Shown here piece by piece: positions 26,072-35,531 of a stretch of 64,000 nucleotides of DNA. Every line of letters begins with the position of its first letter. Position 1 is the first letter of the stretch. The notes under the pieces were generated by a model, which did not search any database, was not told the DNA's origin, and saw only the letters and a list, made by a program, of their open reading frames with translations. The translations under genes and the position numbers were made by a program. This DNA is from Oscillospiraceae bacterium (lineage in GTDB: Bacteria > Bacillota_A > Clostridia > Oscillospirales > Oscillospiraceae), in assembly GCA_017470325.1 (NCBI GenBank), contig JAFUES010000009.1, positions 1-64,000 on the forward strand. Direction: 5' to 3'.

Positions 26072-27508
26072 TTAGAACGGGCCGTAGCCGATCTGCGTGG
26101 CGATGATCAGGAAAACAAAGGCCACGATCCACCACACCGCAAACAGTGGCAGAAGGAACTTTGCCCATTTCCGAAATGGCACCTTGCAGATCGCCAGTGC
26201 GGCCAGGATCTCGCCGCCGGTAGGTGCCATCACGTTTGTAAAGGCGTCGCCCATCTGGAAAGCCAGGACCGCGGTCTGGCGGGTAAGCCCCAGCATATCC
26301 GCCAGGGGCGCCATCAGCGGCATGGTGATGGCCGCCTGCCCAGAGCCCGAGGGGACCAGGACGTTGAACAGATCCTGCACCACAAACATTCCGCAGGCCA
26401 GCAGGGCGCTGGGCAGGTGGTTGAGCACGCTGGACAGTCCGTGAATGATGGTATCCATGATGTTAGCGTCATTGAGCAGGACGATGGCCGCATTGGCAAG
26501 TCCGATCATTATGCCGGGAAACAGCATATCGTGACAGCCCTGTTCAAAATAATCGCAGATCTTCCCTGGCTTGAGTCCGCCTATAATGCCGCCCAGAATG
26601 CCGATGGCCAGGAAGATCCCCGCCAGTTCATCGATGTAGTACCCGCGAGCAACGATCCCCCACACGGTAAAGGCAAGCCCCAGAATGAACACCGCCAGGA
26701 CCAGCTTCTGCCGGGTGGTCAGCGGCGTGATCTCCTCCACATTCAGCTTTTTATCCCTGTTATACTGCAGGTCATATTCGTAGGCTCCGCTCAGCGCGGG
26801 ATTTTTCTTGACACGCTGTGCGTACCACATTACATAGGCGATGGATACCGCCTCCAGAACGATAAACAGCACCACGCGAAGCCCAATGCCGGAGAACATG
26901 GGCAGCCCGGCGATCCCCTGTGCAACGCCTACGGTAAAGGCGTTGGTGATGGCGCCGCCATAGCCCGCCGCCGCCGCGCAGAACACGATGCCCACTGCCG
27001 TCAGGGAGTCATAGCCCATCGTCATACATGCCGCCAGAACCAGGGGCACAAATGCCAGAAACTCCTCAAAGTTCCCGCAGAAGGCGGAACCGCAGCCGAA
27101 AATGATCATGCTGACCGGGATCATCAACAATTCTCTGCCGTGCATCTTCCGCACTACATTGGCAATGCCGGTATTGATCGCGCCCGTGCCGTTGAGGATA
27201 GCAAACATGCCGCCGATGATCAGCAGGAAAAAGATCACGTAGGCCGCGTTCTGCATCCCCAGCGTCAGAGACTGCAGCAGCTGAAACAGGGTGGTCGGCG
27301 TCTTTTCCACATAATGAAAGCTGTCCGGATCCACGATCTCCTGTCCGGTGACCGCATCCGCCACGCGGTCATAAGTACCCGCCGGTATCACATATGACAG
27401 CACCGCGCATAAGAACACGACGATCACCAAAAGCAGCATGGGATTCAGCGCTTTCAGCTTTTGCCCGGATTCCGGGGCTTTCTGCGGCAAGCTTTGTTCC
27501 GTATTCAT
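26072..27508 (-). CDS. YfcC family (DcuC-like) membrane transporter
   Basis: A 478-aa secondary transporter with about twelve helices. Family marks include NPMLLLVIVVFLCAVLSYVIP followed by AGTYDR at the start, a mid-protein GCGSAFCGNFEEFLAF and the C-terminal VPSGSGQAAITMPLMAPLAD. YfcC proteins are predicted carriers for amino acids, peptides or C4 acids. The start ATG at 27508 follows GGGGGAAGACGG and overlaps the PepD stop (ATGA). With PepD directly upstream, a dipeptide or amino-acid substrate is a reasonable guess. Confidence 0.88.
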   Translation of the reverse strand: MNTEQSLPQKAPESGQKLKALNPMLLLVIVVFLCAVLSYVIPAGTYDRVADAVTGQEIVDPDSFHYVEKTPTTLFQLLQSLTLGMQNAAYVIFFLLIIGGMFAILNGTGAINTGIANVVRKMHGRELLMIPVSMIIFGCGSAFCGNFEEFLAFVPLVLAACMTMGYDSLTAVGIVFCAAAAGYGGAITNAFTVGVAQGIAGLPMFSGIGLRVVLFIVLEAVSIAYVMWYAQRVKKNPALSGAYEYDLQYNRDKKLNVEEITPLTTRQKLVLAVFILGLAFTVWGIVARGYYIDELAGIFLAIGILGGIIGGLKPGKICDYFEQGCHDMLFPGIMIGLANAAIVLLNDANIMDTIIHGLSSVLNHLPSALLACGMFVVQDLFNVLVPSGSGQAAITMPLMAPLADMLGLTRQTAVLAFQMGDAFTNVMAPTGGEILAALAICKVPFRKWAKFLLPLFAVWWIVAFVFLIIATQIGYGPF

Positions 27509-28971
27509 CCGTCTTCCCCCTTTTGATTGATTGTGATAAGGATTTTTTGTAAATAGACATAGAAACGCCGGACGGAAGAAATGCTCAAACTCTCCCCGGG
27601 AGAATGCAGGTCCCAGAGCGTCGGCCCCAGAGACACCACATCCAGATCCGGCTTTTTCTGTATCAGGCAGCCCGGCTCCAGACCCGCGTGGAGGGTAAGG
27701 AGTCGGGGCTCTCCCCCGTACACTTCCCTGTAGACCTCGCCGACCTGGGCGATCGCTCTGGATCCCGGCCGATACTCCCAACTGGGATAAGCCTCTGACC
27801 AGCTGCAGTTCCCACCCAGGAGGGCCGCCAGCCGCTCCAGTTTTCGATAGACCGCAAAGCGAAGGCTCAACTGTGCCGACCGGATCTCAAAAACCAGATC
27901 CAGACTCGATTCCCCGAGCAGGACTTCACCCAGATTATCCGAGGTATCCACCATTCCCTCAATGGATGCGTTCATCTGACAGATTCCGTCAGGGCTCAGC
28001 AGCAGCGCATCCAGCAAGCGGCCAGATTCCACACAGCGTCCGGCTTCCAGTCCGTCCAAAGTCCGCAGCTTCACCGCCAGGTCAGCTCCGGATCCTGACA
28101 GTTCTCTGGCCATGCCGCTCTTTGCCGCATTGACCGCGTCCCGCACCGCAGTCTCCCGTTCCGCCGGGAAGCAGATCACCGCCTCCGCTTCCGCCGGGAT
28201 GGCAAGGCGCATACTGCCCCCGCGCAGCTTACATACCCCGAAGGGAGACACGCGGCCGATCTCATCCAACAGCCGGGCCAGCAGAACGATCGCGTTGCCC
28301 CGGCCCTTGTGGATATCATCGCCGGAGTGGCCGCCCGCCAGGCCGGACAAGATCAGTTCGCAACAAGTCCAGGTGTCGGGAACGGGCCGCCATTCTACCG
28401 GCAGGTGAAGATCGGCCCGCATACCCCCACAGCTTCCGCACAGGATCTCATGTTCATTGGTGTGGTCCAGATTGATCATCAGCGTCGCCTCAGAACGGCT
28501 CATATCAAATCCAAGGGCCCCGCTCATATCTTCTTCCTCGTTTACGGTAAGCAGCACTTCCAAATCGGGCAGATCTGTGCCGTCCAATTCCAGCATGGCC
28601 AGGGCCAGGGCGACTCCGATCCCGTCGTCTGCACCCAGTGAAGTCTCGCCGCCGGTGCTCAGCACATCGCCCTCAATGACCCAGGGGATCGGATCCCTGT
28701 CAAAGTCATGGGGGCTTCCGGCTCGCTTGACGCACACCATATCCATGTGGGCCTGAAGCAATACCGCTGGACGTTTCTCCCAAGACCGTTTCTTTTTCAG
28801 AAACACATTGCCGATCGCATCACATTCAGCCTGGATATTCCGCTCCCTTGCCCAGCGGATGATCTCATTGCTGAGAGCCTGTTCCTGGCCGCTTCCGTGA
28901 GGGATTTGGCTGATTCTGTAAAACTGGCGAAAAACCGGTTCCTTTTTTAAGCTGTCGATCTTGTTTTCCAT
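27505..28971 (-). CDS. pepD: Aminoacyl-histidine (Xaa-His) dipeptidase, PepD-like
   Basis: A 488-aa cytosolic M20-type metallopeptidase that splits dipeptides. Motifs: RISQIPHGSGQEQALS near the N-terminus, LLQAHMDMVC (metal His/Asp), SLGADDGIGVA (bridging Asp), LLTVNEEEDMSGALGF (Glu base) and GGHSGDDIHKGRGNA, which is specific for PepD. The start MENKIDSLKK fits the family; no ribosome site precedes it, and a perfect promoter ends 7 nt before the ATG, so the mRNA should be leaderless. It overlaps the YfcC start by 4 nt. Confidence 0.92.
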   Translation of the reverse strand: MENKIDSLKKEPVFRQFYRISQIPHGSGQEQALSNEIIRWARERNIQAECDAIGNVFLKKKRSWEKRPAVLLQAHMDMVCVKRAGSPHDFDRDPIPWVIEGDVLSTGGETSLGADDGIGVALALAMLELDGTDLPDLEVLLTVNEEEDMSGALGFDMSRSEATLMINLDHTNEHEILCGSCGGMRADLHLPVEWRPVPDTWTCCELILSGLAGGHSGDDIHKGRGNAIVLLARLLDEIGRVSPFGVCKLRGGSMRLAIPAEAEAVICFPAERETAVRDAVNAAKSGMARELSGSGADLAVKLRTLDGLEAGRCVESGRLLDALLLSPDGICQMNASIEGMVDTSDNLGEVLLGESSLDLVFEIRSAQLSLRFAVYRKLERLAALLGGNCSWSEAYPSWEYRPGSRAIAQVGEVYREVYGGEPRLLTLHAGLEPGCLIQKKPDLDVVSLGPTLWDLHSPGESLSISSVRRFYVYLQKILITINQKGEDG

Positions 28972-28978
28972 ATTTTGG

Positions 28979-29007
28979 ATTATAGCAGTCGCAGCGGTGT
29001 ACGTCAA
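28979..29007 (-). promoter_or_regulatory. Promoter of pepD producing a predicted leaderless mRNA
   Basis: Minus strand TTGACG (29007-29002), 17 bp, TATAAT (28984-28979). Only seven bases separate the -10 from the ATG at 28971, placing the start of transcription at, or one base before, the start codon. Confidence 0.85.
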
Positions 29008-29047
29008 TACATTAACGCATTAGCGCGAGAAAATTCCAGGTATAACG

Positions 29048-29080
29048 AAAGCCCGCATCGCCATCAACGATGCGGGCTTT
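29048..29080 (-). terminator. Terminator of the polyphosphate/ROK operon
   Basis: A 13-bp stem AAAGCCCGCATCG (29048-29060) / 29068-29080 followed on the minus strand by TTTCGTT, 80 nt past the ROK kinase stop. Confidence 0.82.
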
Positions 29081-29159
29081 CACAGTCTTGTCAACGAGCA
29101 TTCATGCTGCGGAGTTTTCTTTCGCCGCAGGGCACTCCCTCTGCGTTTCCTCTTGGCTT

Positions 29160-30119
29160 TTACAGTCCCTTGATCATGGCCAGATCGCCGTAGAGGATGG
29201 AATCGTCCCCCAGGGCGGCCGGCTTCAGCTCCACGGTGGAGCGGATTTGCGGCATGCAGTATTTGTCCACCTCGGCCAGGATCTTCTCCATGAACAGATC
29301 GCTCATGGCCTCCATCACCCCGCCGCCGTAGACGATCAGGTCGGGGCTGAAGGTGTTGATCATATTGCCGGTGGCGATGGCCAGATAGTGGCAGGCCCGG
29401 TCCACAGCCTCCATGGCAACGGTGTCACCCGCCTCCAGGGCCTTCTTCAACTTCTTGCTGCGGAATACCCCGTCCTGCACAGCCTCGGCCAAGCTGCTCT
29501 TGCGGCCATGGGCCGCCTGCTCACGGATATAGGCGCTCATGCCCTTCTTACTGGAGAAGGCCTCCAGGCAGCCCCGCTGCCCGCAGCCACAGAGGGGACC
29601 CTCCGGCTCCAGGATCATGTGGCCGTACTCCGCCGCCTTGAACTGGTTTCCGGTATAGAGCTCCCCGTTCAGGATAAGGCCGCCGCCCATACCGGTGCCC
29701 ACAAAGAAGCCCACTACGTTCTTATAACCCCGGGCGGCGCCGAATTTATATTCGCCCAGCACACCCAGGTTCACGTCGTTGCCTACGAAAAAGGGCACCT
29801 GGAAGCGTTTTTCCATGGCGGCGCGCATGTCATAGTTCCGCCAGGGCAGGTTCGGCGTAAAGAGCACAATGCCGTGCTCCTGGTCAATGACGCCGGGGGC
29901 GCAGGAGGCGATGGCATTGAGCTTGCTCCGGTCGATCCCGGACTCCTGGATCATCTCCTCTACCACGCTGACGATGACCTTCTCCACATCGGCGGCGCCT
30001 TCGCCGCTGTCCTTGGAGCGTTTTTTCAGCCGATAAATGATCTCATCCTTTTCGTTGAAGATGGCGCCCAGGACCTTGGTCCCGCCCACATCCAGACAAA
30101 TATTATAGCACTTTGCCAT
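29160..30119 (-). CDS. ROK family sugar kinase (glucokinase-like)
   Basis: A 319-aa kinase. ATP-binding motif NICLDVGGTKVLGA at the start; sugar/zinc site EYGHMILEPEGPLCGCGQ followed by RGCLEAFSS, the ROK consensus with CGCGxxGCxE. It should phosphorylate glucose or a related hexose. The start follows AAAAGGAGGC. It is the third gene of an operon with PPK1 and a PPK2-type enzyme; some actinobacterial ROK kinases use polyphosphate as donor, so this context raises the question for this one. Donor and sugar are untested. Confidence 0.92.
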   Translation of the reverse strand: MAKCYNICLDVGGTKVLGAIFNEKDEIIYRLKKRSKDSGEGAADVEKVIVSVVEEMIQESGIDRSKLNAIASCAPGVIDQEHGIVLFTPNLPWRNYDMRAAMEKRFQVPFFVGNDVNLGVLGEYKFGAARGYKNVVGFFVGTGMGGGLILNGELYTGNQFKAAEYGHMILEPEGPLCGCGQRGCLEAFSSKKGMSAYIREQAAHGRKSSLAEAVQDGVFRSKKLKKALEAGDTVAMEAVDRACHYLAIATGNMINTFSPDLIVYGGGVMEAMSDLFMEKILAEVDKYCMPQIRSTVELKPAALGDDSILYGDLAMIKGL

Positions 30120-30140
30120 GTGTAAGCCTCCTTTTTATTT

Positions 30141-32294
30141 TTAGCCGTGCAGCATCTGCCGCAGTTTTTGCCAGAAAGAGCCGTTCTCCGCTCCCGCCGC
30201 CGCGGCCGGGGCCGCCTTTGTCGGCAGGGTTCCGTCGGGCCGGACCCTGCGGGCACTGAAGTAACGGTACAGGGCCTCCTGAGACGAGGTCCCCTCGCCG
30301 CCCTCCTCCCGGACATAGCTGCCGTCGGAGAGCATTTTGCGGGATTTCTCCCGGTCGTTGCGCAAGGCGGTGAGCACCTGGTCGATCTGCTCCCGGGTAT
30401 CGGGAGTGACCACCTCGATAAAGGCCTCCACCCGGCGCTCCAGATTGCGGTTGAGCAGGTCGCCGGAGCCGATGAACATCCTGGCGTCCTCGCCCTCGCC
30501 GAATTTGTAGATCCGGGAATGCTCCAGCCAGCGGCCCACCACGCTTTTGACCACGATATTGTCGGTCTTGCCGGGTATGCCCGGCCGCAGGCAGCAGATG
30601 CCGCGGATGAACAGCTCCACCTGGACTCCGGCCTGGGAGCACTCGATCAGCTTCTCCATCACATCCAGGTTGTTCATGGCGTTGACCTTGATGGCCACGC
30701 GTCCTTCACTGCCTTTGGCGATCTCCTGATCCAGCAGCTCCAGCACCCGGCTCTTGAAGCTGCGGGGTGCGATCCACAGCGTGTGCGCCTCCGGCGGCAG
30801 CTGGCCGTTTTCCAGGGCAGCGAAGGTGGCCTCCGCTTCCTCGCCGGCGGCCTCGTTGGCGGTGATGAGGAACAGGTCGGTATACTGCTCGCCGGTCACC
30901 TCGTTGTAATTGCCGGTGCCCACCTGGGTGATACGGCTCAGGTTCCCGCCCTTACGGCGGGTGATGACACAGAGCTTGCTGTGGACCTTGTGCTCCGGCA
31001 GGCCGTAGCAGACCCGGCAGCCGGCGTCCTCCAGCATCTCGGAGTAGTCGATGTTGTTCTGCTCGTCAAAGCGGGCCCGCAGCTCCAGCAGGCACAGCAC
31101 GTCCTTTCCCCGGTCCGCCGCATAGGCCAGAGCGGCGGCGATCTTGCTGCTGCCGGACATGCGATAGAGGGTGATCTTGATGGACAGGACCTCCGGATCG
31201 TCCGCCGCCTCGTAGATCAGATCCACGAAGGGCATCATGCTCTGGAAGGGGAAGCTCATCACCAGATCCTGCTTTTCGATATAGGAGAAGTACTCCCCTT
31301 TTTTCAGTCCCAGCTCACGGGCGGGCTTGCGCTCCTCATAGCGGAAGTTGTCATGCCCGCTGATGGCAGAGCGGAAGGATAGGTCGAAGGGCACGCTCTG
31401 GGAGAACACACAGCGCTCCGGCACCCGCAGCTTTTTGATCAGCATAGCGCGGGCCTGGTCCGTGATCTTGCCGTAGATCCGCACCCGTACGGGCATCTCC
31501 CGCTTGCGCTTGGAGAGCATGCTGGACACCTTCTGGCGAAGATCCTTGTCCTCGCTCTCCTCCACGCCGGAGAGGAACACATCCGCGTTGCGGGTCACAT
31601 CCAGGATCACCGACTGGGCGATGGTCTCCTTCTTCAGCAGCAGGGGCAGGAAGTGCCGCACCAGCTGTGCCGTCAGCACGATCTTCCGGTTGCCGTCGAT
31701 CTCAAAGGTCAGGTAGGACGGCACCCGGTGCAGAGGAATGATGGCCAGCTTCTGCTCGCCGTTTCGGCCCAGGAAGGCGATGATGTTGGCCTCCCCGCTC
31801 CACAGGAAAGGCAGGGGCTGGTTCATGTCGATGATCTTGGGAAACAGCAGGTCCTTGATGTCTCCAAAGAGCTTTTTGCTCATGAGCTCATCCACCTTGC
31901 TGATCTTCTTGAAGTCCAGCACCTCCACCTTATTGACCCGCAGCTCTTCCCGGATGGCCTTCCAGATGCTCTCCATCAGGGACTGCTGCTCCCGGGTGAC
32001 GCGCAGCACCTCTTGGATCTGGGCGTCAGGCAGCATGCCCGACAAGGGGTCCGCCTTGTCCGGCGTCAACAGGGCCCGGTGGGTCAGGATGCCCATGCGC
32101 ACCCGATAGAACTCCTCCAGATTAGACTGGTAGATCATCAGGAATTTCAGCCGCTCCAGCAGCGGCACCGCCGGGTCGGCGGCCTCCAGGAGCACCCGCT
32201 CGTTGAAGGCCAGCCAGCTCAGTTCCCGGTTGATATACAGGCTCTCGGCCGCGCTGTGCTTGACCGATTCGCTTTTTTTCTCTTTTGAAGCCAT
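30141..32294 (-). CDS. ppk1: Polyphosphate kinase 1
   Basis: A 717-aa enzyme that makes polyphosphate from ATP, reversibly, via phospho-histidine. The N-terminal domain begins YINRELSWLAFNERVLLEA; phospholipase-D-like domains contain the active-site histidines in GLPEHKVHSKLCVI and LEHSRIYKFGEG. The length matches the family (~700), with an Ala-rich C-terminal extension of about 30 residues. It lies 10 nt downstream of the PPK2-type gene and 21 nt upstream of the ROK kinase, so the three are one operon. Confidence 0.97.
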   Translation of the reverse strand: MASKEKKSESVKHSAAESLYINRELSWLAFNERVLLEAADPAVPLLERLKFLMIYQSNLEEFYRVRMGILTHRALLTPDKADPLSGMLPDAQIQEVLRVTREQQSLMESIWKAIREELRVNKVEVLDFKKISKVDELMSKKLFGDIKDLLFPKIIDMNQPLPFLWSGEANIIAFLGRNGEQKLAIIPLHRVPSYLTFEIDGNRKIVLTAQLVRHFLPLLLKKETIAQSVILDVTRNADVFLSGVEESEDKDLRQKVSSMLSKRKREMPVRVRIYGKITDQARAMLIKKLRVPERCVFSQSVPFDLSFRSAISGHDNFRYEERKPARELGLKKGEYFSYIEKQDLVMSFPFQSMMPFVDLIYEAADDPEVLSIKITLYRMSGSSKIAAALAYAADRGKDVLCLLELRARFDEQNNIDYSEMLEDAGCRVCYGLPEHKVHSKLCVITRRKGGNLSRITQVGTGNYNEVTGEQYTDLFLITANEAAGEEAEATFAALENGQLPPEAHTLWIAPRSFKSRVLELLDQEIAKGSEGRVAIKVNAMNNLDVMEKLIECSQAGVQVELFIRGICCLRPGIPGKTDNIVVKSVVGRWLEHSRIYKFGEGEDARMFIGSGDLLNRNLERRVEAFIEVVTPDTREQIDQVLTALRNDREKSRKMLSDGSYVREEGGEGTSSQEALYRYFSARRVRPDGTLPTKAAPAAAAGAENGSFWQKLRQMLHG

Positions 32295-32304
32295 GTCGAA
32301 CCTC

Positions 32305-33783
32305 TTATGCCATGTGATCCTCGCAAGCCTTTTCCAGCGCGTCGATCACGATTTTCAGGGTCTTGATACGGGCGTATTTCTTATCGTTGGATTCGATGAT
32401 GAACCAGGGGGCAAACTCCGTGCTGGTCTTCTGCAGCATCTCATCGATGGCCTCCTCGTACTGGGGCCATTTCTCCCGGTTGCGCCAGTCCTCCTCGGTC
32501 AGCTTCCACTGCTTCTCCGGAGTGTTCTGCCGGTCGTTGAAGCGCTCCAGCTGGGTGTCCTGGTCGATATGGATCCAGAATTTCAGCACCACGGCGCCCC
32601 ATTCGGTCAGCTGGCGCTCAAACTCGTTGATCTCGTTATAGGCCCGTTTCCAGTCGTCCTCGGTGCAGAAGCCCTCCAGCCGCTCCACCATGACCCGGCC
32701 GTACCAGGTCCGGTCAAAGATGCACACATGGCCGCTGCGTGGCAGCCGGGTCCAGAAGCGCCACAGATACTGGCGGGCCAGCTCGTGGGGCTCCGGCGAG
32801 GCGATGGGGATCACATCGAAGCCCCTGGGATCCAGAGGCTTGGCCACCCGGCGGATGTTGCCGCCCTTGCCGGCGGCATCCCAGCCCTCATAGCAGAGGA
32901 TCACCGGGATCTTCATGCGGTAGATGCGGTTGTGCAGCTCGCCCAGGCGCTTCTGCAGCTTTTTGAGTTCTGCGCGGTATTCCTCGTCTGTCAGGGTCGG
33001 GGACAGGTCCACCGCGGCCAGCTTCGGCATTTTCAGCAGAGGGAAGCTCTCCTTGAAGGGCTTGCCCACATAGCGCCCGGCCTCCAGGGCCCGGTCGATG
33101 CCCTCCACCAGCAGCTTCATAGCGTCCCGCACCGCCAGGTTTTTCCTGTTTCCGTCCAGCACATGCCAGGGGATCAGGCCGCCGGTCTTGTCCATAAAGC
33201 TCTCGTAGCTCTGCTTGAAGAGCTTATACTCCCGCTGCTGCCACAGATCCTCGTCGGTGACACGCCATGCAGTCTCGTAATCCTCCCGCAGAGCGCTCAT
33301 ACGCTTGCGCTGCTCCCCGGCGTCAATGTCCAGAAACAGCTTCAGCAGCAGATAGCCGCCGTGGCGCAGCTGGCGCTCGAACTCGTTGACGGAGCGGACG
33401 CGCTCTTTGTACTGCTCCTTGGTGATCTCCCGGTGGAGGTATTTGCGCACGACGTCCTCCATCCAGCCGGAATCATAGAACATGATCTTCCCGTTCTCCG
33501 GGATGGCGCAGGCATAGGGGTACAGGAAGGGGTAGCGGCTCTCTGCCTCGCCGGTGATGACGGAGGTGGTCACATTATAAAAGCGGGGATCGATCTCGCT
33601 GATCAGCTCATTGATCAGGCTGCCTTTTCCGGCGGCGGCCCAGCCCTCCACCAGTACGATGATGGGCAAGCCCTTGGCGCGGATCGCCTGCTGTTGGCTC
33701 AGCAGCCGCTCCCGCAGGGCTTTGATCTCCGCCTTCAGCTGGGTATTTTCCGCTTTTACAGCGTCTTTCTTCTCTTTTTTCAT
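32305..33783 (-). CDS. pap: Polyphosphate:AMP phosphotransferase, tandem PPK2 domains
   Basis: A 492-aa protein with two PPK2 domains, the class II layout that converts AMP and polyphosphate to ADP. Domain 1 has Walker A GWAAAGKG (47-54) but a divergent lid (YDSGWMEDVV). Domain 2 has GWDAAGKGG, DPRGFDVIPIASPE and the intact lid FDRTWYGRVMVERLEGF. In known class II enzymes the C-terminal domain is the active one, which agrees with the conservation here. A coiled-coil-like N-terminus precedes domain 1. First gene of the polyphosphate operon, GTAGGAGG before the ATG. Confidence 0.93.
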   Translation of the reverse strand: MKKEKKDAVKAENTQLKAEIKALRERLLSQQQAIRAKGLPIIVLVEGWAAAGKGSLINELISEIDPRFYNVTTSVITGEAESRYPFLYPYACAIPENGKIMFYDSGWMEDVVRKYLHREITKEQYKERVRSVNEFERQLRHGGYLLLKLFLDIDAGEQRKRMSALREDYETAWRVTDEDLWQQREYKLFKQSYESFMDKTGGLIPWHVLDGNRKNLAVRDAMKLLVEGIDRALEAGRYVGKPFKESFPLLKMPKLAAVDLSPTLTDEEYRAELKKLQKRLGELHNRIYRMKIPVILCYEGWDAAGKGGNIRRVAKPLDPRGFDVIPIASPEPHELARQYLWRFWTRLPRSGHVCIFDRTWYGRVMVERLEGFCTEDDWKRAYNEINEFERQLTEWGAVVLKFWIHIDQDTQLERFNDRQNTPEKQWKLTEEDWRNREKWPQYEEAIDEMLQKTSTEFAPWFIIESNDKKYARIKTLKIVIDALEKACEDHMA

Positions 33784-33834
33784 AAAAACCTCCTACATGC
33801 GCAGGTGTTTTGTATCTGTTTTTCGTTGTCTTTT

Positions 33835-33863
33835 ATTCTACGATACTGCCATGCCGAAGTCAA
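33835..33863 (-). promoter_or_regulatory. Promoter of the polyphosphate operon
   Basis: Minus strand TTGACT (33863-33858), 17 bp, TAGAAT (33840-33835). Divergent from the TIR-Sel1 promoter. Confidence 0.85.
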
Positions 33864-33929
33864 CAGCGGAATTGCCGGGCGCAGATCGAAAAAGTTCACG
33901 TTTCCCGCCGTTTCCCGGGGATCCCCCGC

Positions 33930-33958
33930 TTGCTATTTCCCGGGAATACCGTTATACT
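33930..33958 (+). promoter_or_regulatory. Promoter of the TIR-Sel1 gene
   Basis: TTGCTA (33930-33935), 17 bp, TATACT (33953-33958). The leader to the ATG is about 105 nt. A CCCGGGG/CCCGGGA-rich stretch lies around the -35 box. Confidence 0.7.
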
Positions 33959-34070
33959 GAAACTGGCAAAATGGCAGAATATGCCGGCCGTATTATAAAA
34001 AGGGGCGTGCCCATGGATCGTTATTGCATTGCCTCTAAAAGAGATTTTCGACAGGGGGCATGGGACCGTT

Positions 34071-35531
34071 ATGGACAAGTATATATATGACGCTTTCATC
34101 AGCTACAGCCATCGGGACCTGCACTGGGCCCGCTGGCTGCAGCGTCGGCTGGAGGGCTTTCGTATCCCCCGTGACCTCTGCGAGCTTGGGAAGGGGCGCA
34201 GGCACCTGCGCGTCTTCCGGGATCAGACAGATCTGGCGGGTGTGGAGCTGCAGCTTGCTCTGCAGAAGGAGCTGCGTGCCTCGCGCTTTCTGATCGTGAT
34301 CTGCTCCCCGGCCAGCGCGGCCTCCCCCTGGGTCAACGATGAAGTCCGTTTCTTCCGGTCCCTGGGCCGCGAGGAGCAGATCATCCCCTTCATCGTCGCC
34401 GGCGAGCCGGAGAGCGACGATGAAGCCCTGGAGTGCTATCCGCCTGCCCTGCGCAGCGACGAGGACAAGCATCCCCTGGGCGCGAGTGTGGGGGAGATCG
34501 GGAAAAACAAGGCCTTCCTCAAGGTCATGGCCATACTGCTGGACCTGCGTTTCAACCGCCTTGTGGATCGGGAAAAGCAACGCAAACGCCGCACGGCGTT
34601 GATCGCCGGCGGGGTCACAGCGGCAGTAGCGGCTTTCGCGGCTGGGCTGATCTGGCGCAATATGGTGATCTCCCGGGAAAATCAGGAGCTGTCCTATGAC
34701 ATCTACGGCGCGGCCCTCGTCTCCATCAGTCAGAAGGACGAGATCGAAGCGGCGGATGTGGAGTTCCTGCGCGTTTCGGCAGAGGCGGGCAACGCCTACG
34801 CCGCGTTCTTCCTGGGCGACTGCTATCAAAAGGGCTGGGGGATCGAACAGGATCCGGTGCAGGCGCTGTACTGGTTTACCCGGGCCGCCGAGGCCGGGGA
34901 TTCCACGGCAATGGTAGCCGTGGCCAACTGCTATTGGAACGGTACCGGTACCGAAACAGACTTCGAGCAGGCCTTCGCCTGGAACATGCGCGCCGCCGAG
35001 GCGGGAGAGTCCGGAGCCATGCTCAATGTCGGCATCTGCTATGAGCAGGGCAGCGGCGTGGAGAAGGACGAGGCGCAGGCCCTCGCCTGGTATCGCAAGG
35101 CCGCGGAAAATGGCAACGAGCTGGGCATGTACAACTTGGCCCTCTGCTACCGCAACGGCATCGGCACCGAGGTAGATCTGGAGCAGGCTTTCCATTGGAT
35201 CAAGAAGCTGGCTGAAACCGGCAACAGCGCGGCGCTGTACAATCTGGGGCTGATGTACCAGTACGCCTACGGCACCGAGGAGGACCCGCGTCAGGCCTAC
35301 CTTTGCTACCGCGCGGCGGCCGAGGCCGGGGACAGCGACGGGCAGTACATGTTGGGCTGGTGCACCGAAAACCACTACGGTACGGAGGATGCGGCTCTGG
35401 AGTGGTATCTGCAGGCCGCTGAGGCCGGCAGTGAGGAGGCCGCGCAGGCTCTGGAGCGTCTGGAACAGGAGCAAGCCGCGGCATCCGACAAAGCCGCAGT
35501 GGAAGAACAGGCGGAGCACGATGGCTCGTAA
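34071..35531 (+). CDS. TIR domain - transmembrane - Sel1 repeat protein
   Basis: A 486-aa protein. Residues 1-125 are a TIR domain (YDAFISYSHRDLHWARWLQ, then FRDQTDLAG and SPWVNDEVRFF); Glu91 of WVNDE is at the position of the catalytic glutamate of NAD-cleaving TIRs. Residues about 173-192 form one membrane helix. From about 225 to 470 there are roughly six to seven Sel1-like repeats of the form AxxxLGxxYxxGxGxxxDxxxAxxWxxxAAEAG. The TIR faces the cytosol and the repeats would lie outside, or the reverse. Bacterial TIRs act in NAD-depleting defence or in signalling; the role here is unproven. ATG 34071 follows AGGGGG. Confidence 0.87.
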   Translation: MDKYIYDAFISYSHRDLHWARWLQRRLEGFRIPRDLCELGKGRRHLRVFRDQTDLAGVELQLALQKELRASRFLIVICSPASAASPWVNDEVRFFRSLGREEQIIPFIVAGEPESDDEALECYPPALRSDEDKHPLGASVGEIGKNKAFLKVMAILLDLRFNRLVDREKQRKRRTALIAGGVTAAVAAFAAGLIWRNMVISRENQELSYDIYGAALVSISQKDEIEAADVEFLRVSAEAGNAYAAFFLGDCYQKGWGIEQDPVQALYWFTRAAEAGDSTAMVAVANCYWNGTGTETDFEQAFAWNMRAAEAGESGAMLNVGICYEQGSGVEKDEAQALAWYRKAAENGNELGMYNLALCYRNGIGTEVDLEQAFHWIKKLAETGNSAALYNLGLMYQYAYGTEEDPRQAYLCYRAAAEAGDSDGQYMLGWCTENHYGTEDAALEWYLQAAEAGSEEAAQALERLEQEQAAASDKAAVEEQAEHDGS

